Origin: Altererythrobacter xiamenensis | Lineage (GTDB): Bacteria; Pseudomonadota; Alphaproteobacteria; Sphingomonadales; Sphingomonadaceae | Assembly (NCBI GenBank): GCA_945906905.1 | Contig: CAMDSM010000005.1 | Span: 1 to 32,301, forward strand | Length of the DNA: 32,301 nt | Reading direction: 5' to 3' | Shown: piece by piece, positions 1-9,060 of the stretch | Numbering within the stretch: position 1 is the first letter of the stretch | Layout of the letters: each line of letters begins with the position of its first letter | Made by a program: the position numbers and the translations under genes | Notes under the pieces: generated by a model | Seen by the model: only the letters and a program-made list of their open reading frames with translations | What the model was told of the DNA's origin: nothing | Database searches by the model: none

Positions 1-660
1 CTGAACGCCGCTGCGTTTTATTACGACTACCAGGACAAGCAGATTCGCGGCAAATTGCTCGATCCCACGTTCGGTGGATTGGACACGTTGATCAACGTCC
101 CGGAATCGCGCATTTATGGCTTGGAAGGCGATGTTACAATTCGTGCGACTGACGAGCTGACCTTCAACGCCGCTGTCACCTATCTCAATTCCAGGATAAC
201 CGATGGCCCTGCCGCGCCGAAAAACTATAATATCTACGGCATTGCCGACAGTTTCGAAGGTGATCCCCTGCCCTTCACGCCGGAATTCTCGGGCGTGGTC
301 AATATCGACTACCGGCACGAGCTGGCGTCGGGCGGTTCTGTCTTTGCAGGCTTGACCGCGAACGCCCGGTCAAGTTCGGAAGCGGCGATTGGTGCGAACC
401 GGATCCCGTTCCCCACGTCGGCCATATCCTTCACGCGCCCTGGGCTTGATGGCAATGTCTTCAATATCGACGGTTATACCACGGTCGATACCCGCATCGG
501 CTATGAAGCTGAAGACGGTGCCTGGCGGATCATGCTCTGGGGCAAGAACATCTTCGACACCTATTATTGGACAACGGTCATTCCATCCAATGACTCGCAA
601 GCTCGGTTTGCCGGAATGCCCGCGACTTACGGCGTGACGTTCGGGTTCCAGTTCAGGTAA
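1..660 (+). CDS. TonB-dependent receptor, C-terminal part (5' truncated by window edge)
   Basis: Frame is open from base 1 (LNAAAFYYDYQDKQIRGKLLDPTFGG...). Late beta-barrel motifs: ESRIYGLEGDVTIRATDELTFNAAVTYLNSRI, GYEAEDGAWRIMLWGKNIFDTYYW, and terminal aromatic YGVTFGFQFR. Confidence 0.93.
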   Translation: MNAAAFYYDYQDKQIRGKLLDPTFGGLDTLINVPESRIYGLEGDVTIRATDELTFNAAVTYLNSRITDGPAAPKNYNIYGIADSFEGDPLPFTPEFSGVVNIDYRHELASGGSVFAGLTANARSSSEAAIGANRIPFPTSAISFTRPGLDGNVFNIDGYTTVDTRIGYEAEDGAWRIMLWGKNIFDTYYWTTVIPSNDSQARFAGMPATYGVTFGFQFR

Positions 661-727
661 TGAAGGGCTTTTCGAGCCGGCGTGGGGAACTCCTTCACCA
701 TGCTGATCTCGGTTAGCCTAATACTTG

Positions 728-780
728 GAGCCCTCGTCCTCCTCCCATTATTCAAGGGAAAGGACGAGGGCTCTTTTTTT
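728..780 (+). terminator. Rho-independent terminator after the TBDR
   Basis: Perfect 13-bp inverted repeat GAGCCCTCGTCCT (728-740) / AGGACGAGGGCTC (761-773) followed by a T-run. Confidence 0.93.
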
Positions 781-810
781 GCACATCTTCCGAAATTGTG
801 AGTAGCAACC

Positions 811-1731
811 ATGTCCACCACGCGACTCGACCCAGAAGGTTATTGCCCGGCCAACGATCATCCGGACTGGAACCAGAGTTTCTACTTCAATTTTTATGAT
901 CCGGTGCAAAAGGCCGGCGGGTTCATCCGTGTCGGCATTTTGGAGAACCGGAAAGAGGCAAATCTTTGGTTCGTGTTCTTTCGCGATGGACGGCCGCTGT
1001 TTTCCCGGCTGAATCTCAATCTGCCCTATACGACCGAACGGCTGACCGGAGGGGTAACACTGGCCGGGGTTACTCTGAAGGCACTCGAGCCGCTCAAGTC
1101 TGCTGCGGTGACATTCGATGAACCCCAGTTCAAAGTAAACCTGAAGTGGGGCGCGATCCTGCCGATGACCGACAGCATCGAATTATCGGCGTCGGGTGCA
1201 GATGATGCGTTTGCAAAGGAGATGTCGCACTATCATCCCGAAGGTACTTGCCAGGTAACCGGAACGATCACCCTGCGCGATGGGGAGACCATCGTGATCG
1301 ATGCCAAAGGCTTTCGCGACCTCTCGTTTGGCCCGCGCAATTGGGACTACATGCGCCACTATCGCCTCGCTTGGCCGATCTTTGACAATGGCCTGGCGAT
1401 TGTTGCGGTTCACGGCTTTTCGACCAGTGGTGGCGACAACTATATGCGCATGGTCGGCAAGAACGGCAAATGGATCGCCGTCACCGACATCAAGGAGCGG
1501 ATCGTCTTCGAGGACGATGACATGACGATGCGTTCGGGTGAATGGTCGGTGACCGATGCCGATGGCGATGTGCACGAATTCACCAGCCGGAGGATTTTCC
1601 GCTGGATGTTCCCGCTCGATACATTCGTGGTAACCGAACATATGATGGAATACACACTGGCCGATGGCACCAAGGGTTATGGTCTGGGTGAATGTGGCTT
1701 CCGCTTCCCGTGGTCGGGCAACGGTGAATGA
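811..1731 (+). CDS. Lipocalin-like (AttH/CrtC-fold; DUF7064/DUF7065-like) protein
   Basis: 306-aa ORF. Shares the pattern HxExxCxVxGxIxLxDG...GFRDLSFGPRNWD with the 6766-7749 product (GFLVRDHSWGPRVWG). ATGA overlap with the next gene. Confidence 0.6.
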   Translation: MSTTRLDPEGYCPANDHPDWNQSFYFNFYDPVQKAGGFIRVGILENRKEANLWFVFFRDGRPLFSRLNLNLPYTTERLTGGVTLAGVTLKALEPLKSAAVTFDEPQFKVNLKWGAILPMTDSIELSASGADDAFAKEMSHYHPEGTCQVTGTITLRDGETIVIDAKGFRDLSFGPRNWDYMRHYRLAWPIFDNGLAIVAVHGFSTSGGDNYMRMVGKNGKWIAVTDIKERIVFEDDDMTMRSGEWSVTDADGDVHEFTSRRIFRWMFPLDTFVVTEHMMEYTLADGTKGYGLGECGFRFPWSGNGE

Positions 1732-2954
1732 GCGCGCCAAGCCTTCGCCACAGCGCCTATCCGCTGATCGACAAGGCCCGGCCTAGCGCCGAATGGATCA
1801 ATCTGCTGCGCGACCGCTTCCCGACCGAACGCGAATGGGACCGTATCCTGACTGCCAAGCAGCAACGGCGGGCAGGGCCAGGCTATTCCCCGATTCCGGT
1901 TGCCGACATTGTCGCGCGGCTGGAGACGATGCTGCGTCACGAATTGTCGGAAACTTTCACTATCAGCGATGCCAAATGGCTGGCGGGTGGCGCGTCGAAA
2001 CTGCAAATTGCCTTCTGGCTCGAGTGGAACAAGCCCGGTGTCGGACAGACCCGCGAGCGAATGGTGCTGCGGATGGAGCCGCCCGAATCCGCGGTCGAAA
2101 CCAGCCGTCTGCGCGAATTCGAGATATTGGGCGCGATGAAGGGCGTACTGTCCGTACCCGATGTTTACTGGGTCGATGCCGACGCAACCTTCATGCAATA
2201 TCCGGCGCTAATCTGCGGCTTCGTGAACGGCGTGACCAAACCGAGCGGTGCCACCAGCGCTGTCACCGGGATCGGGATCAACTTCGGCCCGGCACTACGC
2301 GCGCCGATTGGCCAACAGGTCGTGCGCGACATGGCGATCATGCACAAATGGGATTGGGCCTCCGCAGGGCTGAAATCATTCGATTCGCCTGCGCTCGGCA
2401 CCCAGGCCGTGGAATGGAACCTTAATCACTGGGGCCGGGTGTGGGAGGAGGACGGCAACGAAGAAGTGCCGTTGATGACCGAACTGTTTTTTTGGCTCAA
2501 GGCCAATATGCCGCCGGTCGACCGGATATCCCTCACTCACAACGATTTCCGCTCGGGCAACTTCCTGTTCGACGAGGCAACGCAACAGATCACCGCGTGG
2601 CTGGACTGGGAACTTGCCCACCTCGGCGACCGGCATCAGGAACTGGGCTTCTTCGCAGTCGAAAATATGGGCCATTTGAGCGAGGATGGCTCGCAGCTTT
2701 TGTCGCACGGATTGTTGCCAATCGACGCCATGCTCGAAGCCTATGAGCGTGAGAGCGGCTTGCCGGTCAATCTCCGCGCCGTCGAATACTACCGCGTCTT
2801 TTTCTGTTACCGCGCGGCGGTGATCATCCTTGGTACATGCGTCCGTGCAGCGCGCGGCGGCAAGACGCATCAGGATTTGACCGTCGCCTGGCTGTCAGCC
2901 TTTGCCTTCCGCAACCTTGAAGAAGCGCGTGCGGTTGTCGAGAGGATCGGTTGA
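1728..2954 (+). CDS. APH-family phosphotransferase (aminoglycoside/choline/acyl-CoA kinase-like)
   Basis: Brenner-type motif LTHNDFRSGNFLFDE and metal-binding AWLDWELAHLGD. ATGA translational overlap with the upstream gene. Confidence 0.9.
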   Translation: MSAPSLRHSAYPLIDKARPSAEWINLLRDRFPTEREWDRILTAKQQRRAGPGYSPIPVADIVARLETMLRHELSETFTISDAKWLAGGASKLQIAFWLEWNKPGVGQTRERMVLRMEPPESAVETSRLREFEILGAMKGVLSVPDVYWVDADATFMQYPALICGFVNGVTKPSGATSAVTGIGINFGPALRAPIGQQVVRDMAIMHKWDWASAGLKSFDSPALGTQAVEWNLNHWGRVWEEDGNEEVPLMTELFFWLKANMPPVDRISLTHNDFRSGNFLFDEATQQITAWLDWELAHLGDRHQELGFFAVENMGHLSEDGSQLLSHGLLPIDAMLEAYERESGLPVNLRAVEYYRVFFCYRAAVIILGTCVRAARGGKTHQDLTVAWLSAFAFRNLEEARAVVERIG

Positions 2955-2955
2955 A

Positions 2956-3492
2956 ATGGAACTTCGCCCAGAATATCTCCTGCCAGTCATCGCCAAGGCG
3001 CTGCAGGATGTCGTGCTTCCCGTCCTCGATGACCATCAGCAAGTGGCTCAGGAACAATTGAAACTCGCTATCGGCTTTCTCAATATCATGGCGCAAAACG
3101 GGCCGCTGCAATTCGCGTTTGACGTCGACGAACTGCGCCGACTTACCGATCATGCCAAAGCGTTGCGCGACATCGTGGGTGCCAGCGCCGCGAGCGCTGC
3201 CACCATCGAGGCGGCCGAAGCGGCTGGTGAAGCTGTCGGCATCGACCCGGCAGAAATCGTCACCGCAACACGGCAATTGCGCCTCGGCGTCACCGACTTG
3301 ATCAAACGGGGTCATGCCAAAGGCGACAAGGCACTCGACGCAAGCATTTTCGGCCTCGTCAACGAATTCTCGCGCATCCAACTTGATCGTGAGCGCGCCT
3401 GGGTGTTGCCGATGGGGTTCGAGAATGGGCAGGACGCGGTCCCATCGATTGCCAGCCAGCTGGGTTTGCCAGATTCGGTCGCGTCTGACTAA
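2956..3492 (+). CDS. Small helical kinase-associated protein (DUF6285/LvaB-like helper, tentative)
   Basis: ATG at 2956, one base after the kinase stop (TGAAATG); the track start at 2902 lies inside the kinase gene. N-terminus MELRPEYLLPVIAKALQDVVLPVLDDHQQVAQEQLKLAIGFLNIMAQ parallels the 4734 product and the N-terminus of the 5268 product. Confidence 0.7.
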   Translation: MELRPEYLLPVIAKALQDVVLPVLDDHQQVAQEQLKLAIGFLNIMAQNGPLQFAFDVDELRRLTDHAKALRDIVGASAASAATIEAAEAAGEAVGIDPAEIVTATRQLRLGVTDLIKRGHAKGDKALDASIFGLVNEFSRIQLDRERAWVLPMGFENGQDAVPSIASQLGLPDSVASD

Positions 3493-3564
3493 TTTGTCGA
3501 AAATCACGATTCTTCGGTTTGCTGACGTAGATAGAATACAACGAAATCGAGAGAGGACACCGCG

Positions 3565-4737
3565 GTGGCGCAATTGGAATCCGATCACCCGGCAGTGCCA
3601 GATTGGCGCGGGGACATGGAGCCACACCTGCTGGCGATGCTCGAAACCAAGCACGCACGCCAGGGCAAGTGCGGATACAAGCCGCGCGAAACGCAGGACG
3701 TTGCCGAGCGGCTGGGTCGCTTGCTCAGCGCGCACGGCGTGCGGGGCCATGCGCATAATGTCCGCCGGATGGGCGGCGGCGCTTCCAAGGAGCAGTTCCT
3801 GTTTGAACTGATCGATCCCGCAAGTGGCGCATCCGAGCAACTGGTGCTGCGGATGGACCCGCTCGAAGGCATCATCGAAACCTGCCGCACGCGCGAGGCG
3901 CAAGTGCTCGCGGTGATCGGTGGCACCGTGCCCGCCCCGCCAGTCGCCTATGTCGATGGTGATGGGCGGTATATGGGCCAGCCGGCGATGGTCACCGGCT
4001 TCGTGCACGGCGCTACCAAGCCGCGCGATTCCACCTCGGGCCCTTCGGGAGTAGGCATCGTGATCGGCGAGCGCGCCTCGGCCGCGCTGATCCCGCAATA
4101 TCTCGACAACCTCGTTGCTATCCATGGTTTGGACTTCGCCGACATCGATCTTTCCACTTATGCGGTGCCGCTGGCCGGGACCAATCAGGCGGCGCTGTGG
4201 CAGCTCAATTTCTGGCAGCGGGTGCTGGAAGACGATGCGATCGATCCCTCCCCGCTGCTCACCTACACCGCCTGCTGGCTGCGCGATCGCGCGCCTGTGT
4301 GCACAACACCCGTTCTGCTTCACGGCGATTACCGGCTCGGGAACTTCATGTTCGACGAGGACACGCTGGAGATGACCGCCGTGCTCGACTGGGAACTGGC
4401 GCACTTCGGCGATTTCCACGAGGACGTCGCCTATGCCCTTGAGCCGCTATTCTGCAGCCGCGATGCGCAAGGGGAGCCGCTGGTTGCCTCAATGATGCAG
4501 GTGAGCGCCTATCTCGACGGTTATACGCAGCGTTCGGGCCGCGTCATCGATCGGCAAGTGCTTCTGTGGTATCAGGTTCTCACCGGCTTCAAGCTGTCTT
4601 TGATGAACTTTGCCTCAGGCGCGCGCGCCGCACGCGATGGCACCAACCACCAGAGCGCGTTTCTGGGCTACCTCGCCGCCTGCCATGTTGGACTTTCTGC
4701 CAACATGTGCCGCTTGCTCGAAGGAGAAGGCGCATGA
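3565..4737 (+). CDS. APH-family phosphotransferase
   Basis: LLHGDYRLGNFMFDEDTLEMTAVLDWELAHFGD. GTG start at 3565 preceded by GAGAGGAC. Confidence 0.91.
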   Translation: MAQLESDHPAVPDWRGDMEPHLLAMLETKHARQGKCGYKPRETQDVAERLGRLLSAHGVRGHAHNVRRMGGGASKEQFLFELIDPASGASEQLVLRMDPLEGIIETCRTREAQVLAVIGGTVPAPPVAYVDGDGRYMGQPAMVTGFVHGATKPRDSTSGPSGVGIVIGERASAALIPQYLDNLVAIHGLDFADIDLSTYAVPLAGTNQAALWQLNFWQRVLEDDAIDPSPLLTYTACWLRDRAPVCTTPVLLHGDYRLGNFMFDEDTLEMTAVLDWELAHFGDFHEDVAYALEPLFCSRDAQGEPLVASMMQVSAYLDGYTQRSGRVIDRQVLLWYQVLTGFKLSLMNFASGARAARDGTNHQSAFLGYLAACHVGLSANMCRLLEGEGA

Positions 4738-5252
4738 CACCGAGCATCGAAGTGCGGCTGGAAAGCGTTCTCCACGGCCTGCGCGACGTCATTTTTCCCG
4801 CGATCAACCCGGACGAGGCGCTCGCGGTTGAACAATCCGGGCTCATCATTGCGCAGCTCTCGATGCTGGTGCAGCAGCTGCCCTATGCCGACCGCTACTA
4901 CCGGCTGTGCCGGGACGACGCGCGCAGCACCGCCGCCGCCATCGTGCAGGATGCTGCGGGAGGTCCGCGCAGCCGTCCGGTAGCCTGTGAGCTTGAAGCG
5001 CACTTGACGAAAGAGGGCACAGGCGACCCCCATGCCGACTATCTTGCGCTCGCAGGAGCTATCGCAGCGCTGACGATCGCCGTCGCTGAGGATGCCGAAC
5101 CTGCCTGGCACGCGCGCGTCAATGCCGTCGTCCTTGCCTTTTCGATCCGACAAAACCGCCGCGAGCGCGTGTGGTTCAAGGACGCCGGGTTTGATCCCGA
5201 TCCCGCAGCACTGCCCGATCTGGCGACCATGTGCGCCGCTTCGGTGGCGTGA
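4734..5252 (+). CDS. Small helical kinase-associated protein (paralogue of 2956-3492)
   Basis: ATG at 4734 overlaps the kinase stop (ATGA), with AAGGAG just upstream. MTPSIEVRLESVLHGLRDVIFPAINPDEALAVEQSGLIIAQLSMLVQQ... The track start at 4566 is too far upstream. Confidence 0.7.
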   Translation: MTPSIEVRLESVLHGLRDVIFPAINPDEALAVEQSGLIIAQLSMLVQQLPYADRYYRLCRDDARSTAAAIVQDAAGGPRSRPVACELEAHLTKEGTGDPHADYLALAGAIAALTIAVAEDAEPAWHARVNAVVLAFSIRQNRRERVWFKDAGFDPDPAALPDLATMCAASVA

Positions 5253-5267
5253 GCGGGAGATTGCGCA

Positions 5268-6764
5268 GTGAAGATTACCGACAACGCAACATATCTCCGG
5301 CTCGCTCAGCATACACTGAACAGCAAGATCGCGCCCGAACTGACATCTGGCGACGGGCAGGCTGCGGCAGCCATGCTCGCTCAGGTGCTCGACGAACTGC
5401 TCAAGCGCGAGACCGGTTCATCTGCATTGCTCGCCGATCAGGTGGCGGCAGGCGAGTGTTTGGTGGATCGGCTTGCTGACTTCGCCGCCGGGAAAGAAGT
5501 GGCCGTGACCTTACCAGAGATTTCTCCGAGCCAAGGCACTGGCTTTACCACGCTCGCCGCGCAGCATGACGCGTTGACCGCACGGATCGCGGCGTTGGCC
5601 GATTCGATGGCTGGCTACCGCGAACACCTGCCAGCCGTGGCGCAGGACGCCCTTTCCGCGCTACTGCTCGACGTCGCGCTTTGGGACCAGCACTATCCGC
5701 TGACCCAGCGCGACATGGCGGTGCCCGAGGGGGTGCCAGTTGCAGTCCCGGCGGGCGCACCACTTTCGCGCGACTTGCTGGAAGCCTTCCTTCGCAGCGC
5801 CCACCCCGATGGCGCGGCGGTGAGCGTACTCGCTATGCAGCCGATACCGGGCGGTTTTGGCAAACAGACCTTTCGCATCCGTATCCGCGAGGCCAACGGT
5901 GCCGAGCGCGCGCTGATTGTGCGCAAGAGCGATCCAGTGCCGATGGTACGCAAGGGCGCATTCCTGATCGACCATGAATTCCACCTGCTGCGCGACCTTT
6001 ACTCCACCGGCATACTTCCGCTGGCCGAGCCACTTTGGCTGGCCAAAGATTTTCCCGGGGTCGATGCCGATTTCTACGTGATGCAGGAGTTGCCGGGCAC
6101 TGTACCCAGCTCGTTCATGGGCGCGGCCAATGCCGCCATTCCTGAAGGTATTATCCTACAGTTGGCCGAGCACATGGCACGGCTACACCGCATGGATATG
6201 TCCTGCCTTTCCGGCTTTCTCGACCGTTTCGAAAGCCCAGCGGTTGCCACTGACACAATCGAAAGCTGCTATCGCCGTCAGATCGCCGAGTGGAAGCACT
6301 ATTACCGTCAGGCCGGCCACTTGCCCTCCCCGTTTGTCACCTATCTGCTCGATTGGCTGGACCGGAACGTGCCTTCAGACCAGCGTCGTCCGGTGCTGGT
6401 CCATGGCGATCTCAACATCCATAATGTGCTGGCCGAGGACGGGCACATCACGGGCATTCTGGATTGGGAATGTGCGATGATCGGCGCTCCCGAACAGGAT
6501 CTGGCCTATGTCCGCCCGATCCTGTCACAGCATATCGAATGGGACCGTTTCGTTGCCCACTACCGCGCCAGCGGCGGGCTGCCTGTGAACGCCGCAACTA
6601 TGAACTTCACCATGGCCTTTTCCGCGATGCGGCTATGCATCGTGTTCAACAAGGGTGTGCGCAACCTGCAGGACCGTGCCCATCAGGACATCCGCTATGC
6701 CGTCATCGACCTAAGCCTTACGCCCGAATTCATGAAGCAGGCGATGGCCTGCACCACCGGCTGA
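5268..6764 (+). CDS. Fusion: N-terminal helper-like helical domain + C-terminal APH-family kinase domain
   Basis: About 150 N-terminal residues (MKITDNATYLRLAQHTLNSKIAPELTSGDGQAAAAMLAQVLDELLKRE...) resemble the standalone helpers. C-terminal kinase motifs: LVHGDLNIHNVLAEDGHITGILDWECAMIG. Confidence 0.85.
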   Translation: MKITDNATYLRLAQHTLNSKIAPELTSGDGQAAAAMLAQVLDELLKRETGSSALLADQVAAGECLVDRLADFAAGKEVAVTLPEISPSQGTGFTTLAAQHDALTARIAALADSMAGYREHLPAVAQDALSALLLDVALWDQHYPLTQRDMAVPEGVPVAVPAGAPLSRDLLEAFLRSAHPDGAAVSVLAMQPIPGGFGKQTFRIRIREANGAERALIVRKSDPVPMVRKGAFLIDHEFHLLRDLYSTGILPLAEPLWLAKDFPGVDADFYVMQELPGTVPSSFMGAANAAIPEGIILQLAEHMARLHRMDMSCLSGFLDRFESPAVATDTIESCYRRQIAEWKHYYRQAGHLPSPFVTYLLDWLDRNVPSDQRRPVLVHGDLNIHNVLAEDGHITGILDWECAMIGAPEQDLAYVRPILSQHIEWDRFVAHYRASGGLPVNAATMNFTMAFSAMRLCIVFNKGVRNLQDRAHQDIRYAVIDLSLTPEFMKQAMACTTG

Positions 6765-6765
6765 C

Positions 6766-7749
6766 ATGCCGCCCGAAATCGATGATCGCCCGCATCAACC
6801 GGATGATCAGGAAGGAACCCGATCAGTGCCCGAAATGCCTCCGCCCAGCGCCGTCCTCCCCGAACATGCTTTCCGCCACAAGCTGACACTCGAAGGGCGT
6901 GAATCGCTCGCGCACATCCTTTTGATGCCCGAGCACAATATCGCCGGCTTCATCTACCCCACCATGCTGGGAACCGGCGTTGCCAAGTCAACGGCATGCT
7001 TTTTCAGCCCAGATTTCCCGGAACAGATAGTTGAAGTGGTCGAAGGCCCGGTGGCCGACGACATGAATTTTGACGACTGGCGCCATGGCCCGCTGCACAT
7101 GGAAATTGTCGAACCGCTCAAGGCGGTCAATATCGCCTGGAATGGCCAGCGTATCCACTTCAATGGTGCGTTCACCGCCACCCATCCGGCCTATGGGTTC
7201 AGTTCGCATCCGCGCGGCAATCCGCCCTATTTCGGCGATGATCGCACCGAACAGCATGGGCGCGTGATCGCCGATCTCGAACTCGATGGGCGCAAGCTGC
7301 ATCATGAGGGCTTCCTGGTGCGCGACCACAGCTGGGGCCCGCGCGTCTGGGGGCTCAACCAGCATTACAAGTGGATCCATGCCACCACCGGCGACAGCTC
7401 GATGCATTTCTTCGAGATGCAGGCTTCCGGTCGGACCGAGCTGCGCGGATTTCTGTTCAAGGACGGCGAGATGCGGCATATTGACCGGGTCGATTATGAA
7501 TTCGTCTACGACGCAGACATGTTGCAGAAGACCTTCAACGTCACGGTGACTGACACGAGCGGCCGCCAGACGCACATCGCCTTCACCATGTTCGGGATAT
7601 TGACATCGTCGCACGATCCAAAAACCTTGATCAACACGGGCTGCGCGACACTGGACTTCGATGGCAAAGCGGGTGTGGGTGTATGCGAATTCGCCTGGAA
7701 CAAGGACTATTTCGACTTCGCGAAAACCTACGTAGAAAAGTTCGGATGA
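6766..7749 (+). CDS. Lipocalin-like (AttH/CrtC-fold; DUF7064/DUF7065-like) protein
   Basis: GRVIADLELDGRKLHHEGFLVRDHSWGPRVWG motif; same family as 811-1731. The true start may be GTG at 6826 (AGGAAGGA upstream). Confidence 0.6.
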   Translation: MPPEIDDRPHQPDDQEGTRSVPEMPPPSAVLPEHAFRHKLTLEGRESLAHILLMPEHNIAGFIYPTMLGTGVAKSTACFFSPDFPEQIVEVVEGPVADDMNFDDWRHGPLHMEIVEPLKAVNIAWNGQRIHFNGAFTATHPAYGFSSHPRGNPPYFGDDRTEQHGRVIADLELDGRKLHHEGFLVRDHSWGPRVWGLNQHYKWIHATTGDSSMHFFEMQASGRTELRGFLFKDGEMRHIDRVDYEFVYDADMLQKTFNVTVTDTSGRQTHIAFTMFGILTSSHDPKTLINTGCATLDFDGKAGVGVCEFAWNKDYFDFAKTYVEKFG

Positions 7750-7784
7750 CGCGGATGATTGGAGACGGGCATGGTGCGTAAAAC

Positions 7785-8936
7785 ATGAGTCAGACACTTG
7801 CCGAGCGGATCAACGCAGCATTCGCCGCCGAACAGGCCGCGCCGCTTGTGGCAAGGACGCGAGATGATATTCCGCGTTCGTATGATGCGATCAGCGATGA
7901 ATGGCTGACTTCAGTCTTGTGCGGCGATGTGCCGGGTGCCTCGGTGGTCAGCCATCGCCTCGGACCACCCGACGATGGCACCAACAACCGCCGCCGCATT
8001 TTCGTGGATTACAATCCGGCTGGACAGGGTGCGAACCTGCCTGCCAGCGTGTTCTGCAAGGCAACCTTCGGCCTGCCCAACCGCCAGATGCTTGGCCATT
8101 CCGGCGGAGTGTTGTGCGAAGTGACTTTCAACAATCATGCGCGCCAGTTGCTCGATTTCGAAGCACCGCGAGCCCTGCTCGCCAACTACGATCCAGTCAG
8201 CTTCGCATCGATTGTGGTGTTCGAGGACTTTGGCGAACGCGCCACATTCTGTTCAGAAGAAACCCGCGTCGATCAGGCCTTCGCGCGCGCGCAGCTGGAC
8301 ATCCTGGCGCGATTGCACGGCCGGTTTGCCGGAGCGCCCGAGCTGGCCGGAGTGCTCGCCGTGTTGCCGACGTGGTACGATCGCTTCCACAATCTTGCGA
8401 CGTTTCATCTGGAAGAATCGTGCGCTGCCGGGGTTGACGCCGCAGAAGCCTTCCTGCCCCCCGAACTGTTCGCCCGGCGTGCGCAAATCTGGCCTGCGAC
8501 ATTGCGCTCGCTGGAACTCCTGCGCGACCTGCCACTGACCTTGTGCCATGGCGATGTCCATCTCAAGAACTGGTATCAGTGCGATGACGGCAGATTGGGC
8601 CTGGGCGACTGGGGGGTGACGCATCGCGGACATTGGGCGCGCGACCTCGCCTACACGCTGACAACCGCACTGACGGTTGCGGATCGGCGGGCTTGGGAAG
8701 CCGATCTGGTCGCTTACTATCTGGATAGACTGGCGGCCGAGGGTGGCCCGCGCGAGCCTATGGATTCGGCCATGCGCGCTTACCGGCTTTCGCTTCCCAG
8801 CGCTTTCGCCTTCTGGACGCTGACCCTGAAACCGGACCCGGCCTTTCCCGACATGCAGCCGGTTGGCACGGCAAAGGTGTTCATCGAACGCATCGGTCAG
8901 GCCATGGCCGATCACAATGCGATCGATGTCCACTGA
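7785..8936 (+). CDS. APH-family phosphotransferase (divergent)
   Basis: LTLCHGDVHLKNWYQCDDGRLGLGDWGVTHRGHWARDLAY. Confidence 0.85.
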   Translation: MSQTLAERINAAFAAEQAAPLVARTRDDIPRSYDAISDEWLTSVLCGDVPGASVVSHRLGPPDDGTNNRRRIFVDYNPAGQGANLPASVFCKATFGLPNRQMLGHSGGVLCEVTFNNHARQLLDFEAPRALLANYDPVSFASIVVFEDFGERATFCSEETRVDQAFARAQLDILARLHGRFAGAPELAGVLAVLPTWYDRFHNLATFHLEESCAAGVDAAEAFLPPELFARRAQIWPATLRSLELLRDLPLTLCHGDVHLKNWYQCDDGRLGLGDWGVTHRGHWARDLAYTLTTALTVADRRAWEADLVAYYLDRLAAEGGPREPMDSAMRAYRLSLPSAFAFWTLTLKPDPAFPDMQPVGTAKVFIERIGQAMADHNAIDVH

Positions 8937-9060
8937 CCACTTGGGGTGATTGGCTTGCGGGGGCGAGACCTTGCCGTGCTCGACCCTTACCGGCCCAGAA
9001 TTCCCGTGGTGCAATTGGTCTGCCAAGGTCGTGACAAGTGTTTTGACGATGGACGCCTAG

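Noticed and set aside
2824-4419. 531-aa minus-strand ORF
   Set aside because: Antisense to two kinases and a helper with clear family motifs; a GC-codon shadow ORF, with no recognisable domain.
1728-8936. Antibiotic-resistance (aminoglycoside phosphotransferase) cluster
   Set aside because: The APH fold is shared with many catabolic kinases; context (TBDR, helpers, lipocalin-like proteins) and sequence fit metabolic kinases better.
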